Below, piece after piece: positions 58,371-64,000 of a stretch of DNA of 64,000 bases. Within the stretch, counting starts at the first letter, position 1. Each line of letters starts with the position of its first letter. Below the pieces are notes generated by a model. The model searched no databases and was not told the origin of the DNA. It worked only from the letters and a program-made list of their open reading frames with translations. Location of the stretch: positions 62,001 through 126,000 of the forward strand of contig NZ_JADFBY010000009.1 of assembly GCF_015223065.1 (NCBI RefSeq), in the 5' to 3' direction. This DNA comes from Mucilaginibacter sp. JRF. Lineage in GTDB: Bacteria; Bacteroidota; Bacteroidia; Sphingobacteriales; Sphingobacteriaceae. A program made the translations under genes and the position numbers.

Positions 58371-60005
58371 TTAGCTTTGCTCTATTTGTTTTAAGCTATC
58401 CATCTTTTTATAGGCCAAAAAGCCTTTGATGTCCTCAAAATGTTCGCGTACGCGTTTGTTACCAAACTCGAATACCTTTTTAACCAGTCCGTCCAAAAAG
58501 TCACGGTCGTGCGATACCAATATCAGCGTTCCGTCAAAGTCTTTCAAGGCATCTTTAATAATGTCCTTGGTTCTCATGTCGAGGTGGTTGGTCGGCTCAT
58601 CAAGTATCAGTACGTTTACCGGTTCAAGCAATAGTTTTATCATGGCCAAACGTGTTTTCTCGCCTCCTGATAATACTTTTACCTTTTTGGTAGTATCGTC
58701 ACCGCTGAACATGAATGCGCCCAACAGATCTTTGATCTTGATGGTGTTATCGCTTAAAGGTATCTGGTCGATGGTATCAAACACGGTCAAGTTTTCATCT
58801 AATAACGATGCCTGATTTTGTGCAAAGTAGCCGATCTTGGCATTGTGGCCCACTTTTAATGATCCCTCAAAATCTATCTCGCCCATTATGGCTTTGATCA
58901 TGGTTGATTTACCTTCACCATTTTTACCCACAAAAGCTACTTTTTCACCACGCTCTATCACCATGGCCGCTTTTTCAAATACTACATGGTCGCCATATTT
59001 TTTAGTTAGATCTTCTACCATTACCGGGTACTGGCCGGAACGTGGCGATGGCGGGAATTTTAAACGAAGTGCCGAGGTATCAACCTCATCTATTTGGATG
59101 ATCTCCAGTTTCTCCAACATCTTTACACGCGATTGTACCTGTAAAGTTTTAGAGTACGTACCCCTAAAACGGTCAATAAACTCCTGGTTATCGGCTATAA
59201 AACGTTGCTGCTCCTCGTAAGCCTTTAGCTGGTGTATGCGGCGGTCGGCACGTAGTTGCAGGTAGTGGGTGTATTTGGCCTTATAATCATATATCCGCCC
59301 CATGGTAACTTCGATGGTGCGATTGGTGATGTTATCAACAAAGGTACGGTCGTGCGAGATAACCATTACCGCCTTAGCCGAATTGATCAGGAAATCTTCC
59401 AGCCATTGAATACTCTCAATATCCATGTGGTTGGTAGGCTCATCAAGTAGTATCAGGTCAGGCTTTTTCAAGAGTATTTTAGCCAGTTCGATACGCATAC
59501 GCCAGCCACCCGAAAACTCCGAAGTTTGGCGGGTAAAGTCCTTGCGCTCAAAACCAAGTCCTTTCAATACCTTTTCAACCTCGGCATCGTAATTAACTTC
59601 CTCCTGCGAGTAGAATTTTTCGCTCAATTCAGATACCCGCTCAATCAGCTTCATGTAATCATCGCTCTCGTAATCGGTACGGATGGTAAGCTGTTCATTC
59701 AACTCGTCCAGTTCTTTTTGCATTGAGCTGGCCTCGTCAAAAGCTTTCATCGTTTCTTCAAAAACGGTAACATGATCCTTGGTAAGTAAATGCTGCGGGA
59801 GGTAAGCTATCACTACATCCTTGGGGCCGGTTACATTACCGGTGGTAGGCTTAGAAGCACCGGCAATAATTTTGAGGATGGTTGATTTACCCGCGCCATT
59901 TTTGCCCATCAGGGCTATCTTATCATTCTCGTTGATAGAGAAGGTTACATCACTAAACAAGGTGGTTCCGCCAAACGAAACGGAGATGTTATTAACATTG
60001 ATCAC
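58371..60005 (-). CDS. ABC-F family ATPase (ribosome-associated)
   Basis: A 544-residue protein with two ATP-binding cassettes and no membrane segment. Walker A motifs are GKNGAGKST and GKNGEGKST, the signatures are SGGWRMRIELAKILL and LSGGEKTRLAMIKLL, and both Walker B motifs read LLDEPTNHMD or LDEPTNHLD. A charged linker (about residues 240-310, LRADRRIHQLKAYEEQQRFI) is the interdomain arm that reaches the ribosomal tRNA sites in ABC-F proteins. It is probably a housekeeping translation factor of the Uup/YbiT/EttA kind; antibiotic protection is an alternative. The start codon is GTG at 60005. Confidence 0.92.
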   Translation of the reverse strand: MINVNNISVSFGGTTLFSDVTFSINENDKIALMGKNGAGKSTILKIIAGASKPTTGNVTGPKDVVIAYLPQHLLTKDHVTVFEETMKAFDEASSMQKELDELNEQLTIRTDYESDDYMKLIERVSELSEKFYSQEEVNYDAEVEKVLKGLGFERKDFTRQTSEFSGGWRMRIELAKILLKKPDLILLDEPTNHMDIESIQWLEDFLINSAKAVMVISHDRTFVDNITNRTIEVTMGRIYDYKAKYTHYLQLRADRRIHQLKAYEEQQRFIADNQEFIDRFRGTYSKTLQVQSRVKMLEKLEIIQIDEVDTSALRLKFPPSPRSGQYPVMVEDLTKKYGDHVVFEKAAMVIERGEKVAFVGKNGEGKSTMIKAIMGEIDFEGSLKVGHNAKIGYFAQNQASLLDENLTVFDTIDQIPLSDNTIKIKDLLGAFMFSGDDTTKKVKVLSGGEKTRLAMIKLLLEPVNVLILDEPTNHLDMRTKDIIKDALKDFDGTLILVSHDRDFLDGLVKKVFEFGNKRVREHFEDIKGFLAYKKMDSLKQIEQS

Positions 60006-60073
60006 AGTATGGAATATTGAATTTGGCGCAAAGATAAGTCAACCACCATCAAGTATGTACGCCGAATACTTCT

Positions 60074-60658
60074 TTATTTTTGCAGCAGCTGGCGCTTTAC
60101 CCGGCTCAGAGTATCCTTAGTAATACCAAGATAGGCAGCGATGATATGCTGCGGAAATCTTTCGACCAATGCCGGATAGCACTCCACAAAATCCAGGTAT
60201 TTCTTCTCGGCTGTAGCGCTTATGGTTGAGGTTAGCCTGCGTTGATTGGCAATATAGTTTCGCTCGTCCAGCTGGCGCATCATTTCGCCTATAATTCTTG
60301 TTTTTTTCAGCAGTTCCAATATGTTAGCACGGGTAACCAAAAGCATATCGGTATCTTCCCAGGCGTCAATATGGTATTGGCTCGGCGAGCCCATCACCCA
60401 GCTTTCACGATCGCCCATCCACCAGCCTTCAACACCAAGTCTTACAATATGTTCATTTCCCTTATCGTCAACCGAGTATTGCCGCATGGCGCCTTTTACA
60501 ATTAACGCGAAGTATTTGGATTGATCACCGGCCTGCAACAGGTATTGCCTCTTTCTAAGCTTAGCCGGGACAAAGGCCTGCCTGAAAAGTTCCTTTTCCT
60601 CCTCGGTAATTGGGGGGCAATCAAATCTGTTCAAATACTCAAAAAAAGCCTCGTGCAT
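60074..60658 (-). CDS. Crp/Fnr-family transcriptional regulator
   Basis: A 194-residue regulator. Residues 20-125 are the cNMP-binding barrel (RQYLLQAGDQSKYFALIVKGA, GVEGWWMGDRESWV). The C-terminal part is a short helical and winged-HTH region ending HIIAAYLGITKDTLSRVKRQL. No Cys cluster for an iron-sulfur centre is present, so it is not an oxygen-sensing Fnr in the strict sense. It is divergent from the isochorismatase-like gene, and palindromes in the space between (60676-60689, 60708-60723) are candidate binding sites. Confidence 0.88.
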   Translation of the reverse strand: MHEAFFEYLNRFDCPPITEEEKELFRQAFVPAKLRKRQYLLQAGDQSKYFALIVKGAMRQYSVDDKGNEHIVRLGVEGWWMGDRESWVMGSPSQYHIDAWEDTDMLLVTRANILELLKKTRIIGEMMRQLDERNYIANQRRLTSTISATAEKKYLDFVECYPALVERFPQHIIAAYLGITKDTLSRVKRQLLQK

Positions 60659-60977
60659 ATAAAAACCGCCTGTCTGTTTTAATATTAAAATATGGTATTA
60701 AGTAATAATTGTTTGCTTAAACAAATGTACAACTATACACGCATTTCTTTAGTAGTACTATAGCTGTTATGGTTTAATCAATTGAAAGCCTTTTTGTTGT
60801 GGTGTTTTAAGGCTTTCGTCTAATGTCGGCAAAACCAAATATATAGATATAAATCTACCTTTTTTTTCGACAAATATCATCTTTCGCTTTTAGGCGGATC
60901 ATCAACTTTGCTTTTATCAAATACCCGGCCGGTAAAATCGCATTCAATTTTTTAAATCATCATACAAACTCAACATT
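60659..60977. promoter_or_regulatory. Divergent regulatory region with two palindromes
   Basis: This 319-bp spacer holds no gene. A perfect 14-bp palindrome TTTTAATATTAAAA (60676-60689) lies 17 bp upstream of the Crp/Fnr gene start. TTGTTTGCTTAAACAA (60708-60723), 6-bp arms with a 4-bp spacer, has the general shape of Crp/Fnr sites (TTGAT-N4-ATCAA). Autoregulation and control of the divergent operon are plausible inferences. Confidence 0.4.
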
Positions 60978-61631
60978 ATGCAAAACAATGTAAAAACAGG
61001 TCTTGAAGCCCTGCTGCGTCCCGAAGACAGTATCCTGGTATTGATCGATCATCAGCCTTTCCAGTTCTCTAACCTGAACAGTCATGAACCTACCATGATC
61101 ATTAATGCTGTTACCGGAATTTCAAAAGCGGCTAAGATATTTAATGTACCAACCATACTTACCACTGTTGTTGAAGAACGTGGTGGCTTGATCATTAAAC
61201 AGATACAGGACGTATTTCCGGAGCAGAAGCCGATAAACCGTACCTTCATCAATACCTGGCAAGATCCTGCCGTTACCGATATTGTTGCCGCAAGCGGCCG
61301 TAAACAACTGATAATAGCCGGTTTGTGGACGGAGGTATGTGTGGCCATGCCTGCAATTCAGGCAGCGGGCGAAGGTTATGATGTATTTGTTATTACTGAT
61401 GCCAGTGGATCGGTAACTGCCGAAGCGCATGATATGGCTGTACGCCGTATGGTACAACATGGCATTACGCCAATTAACTGGGTAGCTGTAACCTCTGAGT
61501 GGCAGCGCGATTGGGCACGTCTTGATACCGCGACCCAATTATCAAGCCTGATGATAGAGCATGCCGGTGCTACCGGTGTGGCTTATGCCTGGGAACAACA
61601 ATTACTGGCAACACCTGTACCTGCACAATAA
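60978..61631 (+). CDS. Isochorismatase-like cysteine hydrolase
   Basis: A 217-residue cysteine hydrolase of the isochorismatase superfamily. The catalytic Asp lies in LVLIDHQPFQFSN and the nucleophile Cys in IAGLWTEVCVAMPA. The Lys position near INRTFINTWQD appears as Arg, so the triad may be altered. YCxR-like members hydrolyse amides or act on nicotinamide-like substrates; the substrate here is unknown. It is divergent from the Crp/Fnr gene and heads a run of small enzymes, but a terminator follows it after 10 bp. Confidence 0.85.
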   Translation: MQNNVKTGLEALLRPEDSILVLIDHQPFQFSNLNSHEPTMIINAVTGISKAAKIFNVPTILTTVVEERGGLIIKQIQDVFPEQKPINRTFINTWQDPAVTDIVAASGRKQLIIAGLWTEVCVAMPAIQAAGEGYDVFVITDASGSVTAEAHDMAVRRMVQHGITPINWVAVTSEWQRDWARLDTATQLSSLMIEHAGATGVAYAWEQQLLATPVPAQ

Positions 61632-61641
61632 TAAATTCTAC

Positions 61642-61681
61642 ACATCAACATCCTGATTTATTTAGGGTGTTGATGTTTTTC
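61642..61681 (+). terminator. Terminator after isochorismatase-like gene
   Basis: A 13-bp stem with one mismatch (61642-61654 with 61664-61676) followed by TTTTT. It may only reduce read-through to the next genes on the same strand. Confidence 0.75.
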
Positions 61682-61713
61682 TGTTCACAACAATCACATC
61701 TACTATTAAAAAC

Positions 61714-62073
61714 ATGAACCAGCAATTGATCCAGATAATTGAAGATAACCTGCACCAGGTGTGGAACGAAAGGGATGCCGAAGCAAGGTTAAAGACTATT
61801 GAAAGAATTTATGCTACGGATGCCACCTTATATCATTTTGGTGATCAGGTAACGGGGCATGATGCCATTAACGAAAGCGTTACGGCTGTGCAGCAAAGCC
61901 TGCCTCCGGGCTTTGAGTTTACCCTGCTTAAACCGGTTTTGATCAATCACGATATAGGCCGGGCCATTTGGGGAGCAGGGCCAAAGGGGCAATCGCCGGT
62001 ATCTACCGGGATGGATATTGCCCGCTTAGAAGATGGCAAGATCAAATCACTTTACGTTTTTCTTGAAAGCTGA
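61714..62073 (+). CDS. NTF2/SnoaL-like protein
   Basis: A 119-residue cone-fold protein starting NQQLIQIIEDNLHQVWNERD, with TDATLYHFGDQVTGHDAINE and the closing TGMDIARLEDGKIKSLYVFLE. Members are isomerases, hydrolases or binding proteins. It is 57 bp upstream of a second member of the same fold. The substrate is unknown. Confidence 0.83.
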   Translation: MNQQLIQIIEDNLHQVWNERDAEARLKTIERIYATDATLYHFGDQVTGHDAINESVTAVQQSLPPGFEFTLLKPVLINHDIGRAIWGAGPKGQSPVSTGMDIARLEDGKIKSLYVFLES

Positions 62074-62130
62074 TTAATCACAATAAAACCAATTAATAAA
62101 TAAACATTCAACCTAATTCGAGATAAACAA

Positions 62131-62520
62131 ATGACCAATAAAGAAATAGTGGAACAGGCAATGAAAGCCTTTTTTGTTGACCGTGACCACAACGCCATTG
62201 AACGTTACTGGCACAAAGATTACGTGCAGCATAACCCATCAATGATCAACGGGCATCAGGGTTTGAGAGATATCCTGAAAAACAGTATTGATACCGGCTT
62301 CCAATGGATTCCCGGTATTTTTGTAGAAATTAATAACCTCGTTATATCGCATAGCCGGGTTCAAGGCTGGGGGCCAACACCGCTTATTGTGGTTGATATT
62401 TTCAGGTTTGAGGACGGAAAGATTGCGGAACACTGGGATGTGGTACAGGAAGAAGTACCCACCTCAAAAACCGCCAGCGGTAACCCCATGACATCATTTA
62501 ACTATAACGCTGAGGTATGA
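62131..62520 (+). CDS. NTF2/SnoaL-like protein
   Basis: A 129-residue protein of the SnoaL-like group. YWHKDYVQHNPSMINGHQGL carries the conserved His/Asn pocket residues and DIFRFEDGKIAEHWDVVQEE the closing strand. This subtype (QHNP...GHQGL) is common in bacterial gene sets with redox enzymes, without known substrates. Its stop overlaps the next start by 4 bp (ATGA), so the two proteins are made together. Confidence 0.87.
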   Translation: MTNKEIVEQAMKAFFVDRDHNAIERYWHKDYVQHNPSMINGHQGLRDILKNSIDTGFQWIPGIFVEINNLVISHSRVQGWGPTPLIVVDIFRFEDGKIAEHWDVVQEEVPTSKTASGNPMTSFNYNAEV

Positions 62521-62831
62521 TGAATAATTTAATTGGCAACAAGTTCCTGGCTGATTTGGGAGCGTTCAAGGCTGAGCTTTACTTTGAGTCGGAGCAATCA
62601 TTGATATTCAAGATTATAGAAGGCGGTGGGCCGGGCGAACCGGGGCATACCGAAAAGGTACAGATCACCATAGCCGAGGTACGCCCGCGAGTATACATGG
62701 TTGCATGGAAAGAAGCCACGGGAGCAACAGTTACCCATGTTGAAGATCATGAAAACGGCATCCTCTACAGCAATGCCACCTTGCCTGATGGTAGCTTTTA
62801 CCCGATGAAAGGGACTATCAGCCCATTGTAA
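62517..62831 (+). CDS. MoaF-like small beta-barrel protein
   Basis: A 104-residue protein, mostly beta strands (AELYFESEQSLIFKII, KVQITIAEVRPRVYMVAWKE) with ATVTHVEDHENGILYSNATL near the end. It resembles lipocalin-like MoaF-related domains; I am moderately sure of that. It is translationally coupled to the NTF2-like gene upstream (4-bp overlap). Its function is unknown; a role as a binding partner is possible. Confidence 0.65.
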   Translation: MMNNLIGNKFLADLGAFKAELYFESEQSLIFKIIEGGGPGEPGHTEKVQITIAEVRPRVYMVAWKEATGATVTHVEDHENGILYSNATLPDGSFYPMKGTISPL

Positions 62832-62926
62832 AAACCACATAATAACAACACAAAAACTAAATATTCAATGTAGTTATTTCGGATACAACACCACTGAATT
62901 ATCTACTAAAAAACAAGGGACATAAT

Positions 62927-63964
62927 ATGGAAATAGGTATAGATAGTTTTGCCTCGGCAATGTATGGAAGCAAGGAGCTGAGCAGCGAAAACGCTATGGA
63001 GCAGCTACTGGCCAGAATTGTTACCGCCGATAAGGCCGGACTAGATATATTCGGCATAGGCGAACATCATAAAAAGGAGTTTCTGGATTCTGTACCGGCC
63101 GTGATATTGGCGGCAGCGGCAGCACGTACTAAAAATATTCGTTTAACGAGTGCTGTAACGGTACTCAGCACTTCAGATCCTGTACGTGTTTTTCAGAATT
63201 TCGCTACGCTGGATATCATTTCAAAAGGGCGTGCAGAAGTAGTGGTTGGCCGTGGTTCGGCCATTGAGGCCTATCCGTTGTTTGGTTTTAACCTGAATGA
63301 TTATGATGCCTTGTTTAAGGAGAAATTGAAGTTATTACTCCAGATACGGGATGAAGAATTTGTTACCTGGTCGGGTAAGTTCAGGCCAGCTATGCAAGAT
63401 CAGCCTGTTTATCCTCGCCCTATACAGCAAAAGTTACCAGTATGGGTAGGCGTGGGCGGTACACCGCAGTCATTTGTACGGGCAGGTATGCTGGGCTTAC
63501 CCTTAATGGTGGCCGTTATAGGCGGCGAAACAGAACAATTTGCTCCATTGGTTGATCTGTACCGAAAATCAGGATTAGAAGCCGGTTTTACTCTTGATCA
63601 GTTAAAGGTTGGGTTGCATTCGCCGGGTTTTGTGTGGGAGGATGATCATTCTGCCGTTGAAGTTTACTATTCGGGTTACGCCGAGCTATGGACCAAAGCC
63701 GGTAAAGAACGCGGCTGGCCGCCGGTAACCCGCAGGGGCTTTGATGCGCAGATAGCACCAAAGGGCGCGCTTGTAGTAGGCGGACCTGAAACTGTTGCCG
63801 AAAAGCTTATTCGCCATAGCGAAGCCCTGGGCGGGGTAGACCGTTTTACATTCCAGATGGATAATGCAGGGCTTACTCATGAACAACTTACCCGGTCTAT
63901 TGAATTGATAGGCAGTAGGGTTATTCCACTGGTGAGGCAAAACTCGCCTAAACAGGTTTCGTAA
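62927..63964 (+). CDS. LLM-class flavin-dependent oxidoreductase
   Basis: A 345-residue luciferase-like monooxygenase-fold protein. GLDIFGIGEHHKKEFLDSVP contains the EHH flavin-site motif, TSAVTVLSTSDPVRVFQNFA and GRAEVVVGRGSAIEAYPLFG follow, and PVWVGVGGTPQSFVRAGMLG closes the barrel. The family uses FMNH2 or F420; FMN is expected in this phylum. It lies 95 bp after the MoaF-like gene and ends 36 bp before the window edge. Substrate unknown. Confidence 0.9.
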   Translation: MEIGIDSFASAMYGSKELSSENAMEQLLARIVTADKAGLDIFGIGEHHKKEFLDSVPAVILAAAAARTKNIRLTSAVTVLSTSDPVRVFQNFATLDIISKGRAEVVVGRGSAIEAYPLFGFNLNDYDALFKEKLKLLLQIRDEEFVTWSGKFRPAMQDQPVYPRPIQQKLPVWVGVGGTPQSFVRAGMLGLPLMVAVIGGETEQFAPLVDLYRKSGLEAGFTLDQLKVGLHSPGFVWEDDHSAVEVYYSGYAELWTKAGKERGWPPVTRRGFDAQIAPKGALVVGGPETVAEKLIRHSEALGGVDRFTFQMDNAGLTHEQLTRSIELIGSRVIPLVRQNSPKQVS

Positions 63965-64000
63965 CAACAAGACATTAAGCCATTCACAATTACAATATAA

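Noticed and set aside
58371-60005. Calling the ABC-F protein an antibiotic-resistance determinant.
   Set aside because: Its two cassettes and linker look like the common housekeeping type, and no mobile element or resistance context is present.
61122-61538. A 138-codon reverse frame opposite the isochorismatase-like gene.
   Set aside because: It is fully antisense to conserved catalytic motifs and has no recognisable domain or start signals.

Overview
The window comes from a Bacteroidota genome, most likely family Sphingobacteriaceae (Mucilaginibacter or Pedobacter-like). The signs are TonB receptors with a carboxypeptidase-like N-terminal domain, DUF4374/DUF3472/DUF5695 proteins, GH127/GH146 and GH114 glycosidases, AraC-type regulators, Shine-Dalgarno-poor starts and TAnnTTTG-type -7 promoter elements. 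I saw no phage, transposase, CRISPR array or rRNA. One tRNA (Gly-GCC) is present. The genus is an inference from gene content and is not proven.

Layout. (1) 1-9.4 kb is part of an exopolysaccharide locus: a flippase cut by the left edge, a GT14 and two GT2 glycosyltransferases, a hexapeptide acyltransferase, and a priming sugar transferase co-transcribed with a response regulator. Inserted in it is a four-gene partner-switching operon (membrane protein, receiver-SpoIIE phosphatase, STAS, RsbW-like kinase). A 600-bp non-coding region of nested inverted repeats lies at 7.17-7.76 kb. (2) 9.7-20.2 kb is rich in signalling: a hybrid kinase with an HNOBA-like N-terminus and a terminal Hpt domain, an operon of cNMP-binding-domain kinase, receiver-thioredoxin-reductase-like fusion, UBP zinc finger and DoxX, and a PAS kinase. 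(3) 20.2-27.1 kb is mixed: TfoX-like, DUF1801, DUF3575, a PepSY reductase-like protein behind a Fur-like box, a DAACS transporter, an M1 peptidase and a VOC protein. (4) 27.2-38.5 kb has an exported beta-L-arabinofuranosidase family enzyme divergent from a four-gene 4-hydroxyproline catabolic operon, followed by an AraC regulator and an exported DUF5695 protein. Together these look like a route for using plant hydroxyproline-rich glycoproteins. (5) 38.6-46.4 kb has AraC regulators, an exported esterase, SDR, DUF6265 and DUF3472 proteins, small unknowns and tRNA-Gly. (6) 46.5-55.8 kb is an iron/xenosiderophore locus resembling XusABC: AraC regulator, ankyrin protein, DUF2271, PepSY-flavodoxin-reductase fusion, TonB receptor and DUF4374 lipoprotein. 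(7) 55.9-64 kb has a GH114 lipoprotein, an ATP-grasp protein, ABC-F, a Crp/Fnr regulator, and a divergent set of isochorismatase-like, NTF2-like, MoaF-like and luciferase-like genes.

The strongest new observation is regulatory. Both promoters of the iron locus share tandem 17-bp direct repeats with a 21-bp period, the same -7 element TATCTTTG, and a 23-bp inverted-repeat box. A third, more diverged copy of that box sits in the promoter of the PepSY gene 24 kb away. The window therefore appears to show AraC-type activation combined with Fur-like repression across an iron regulon.
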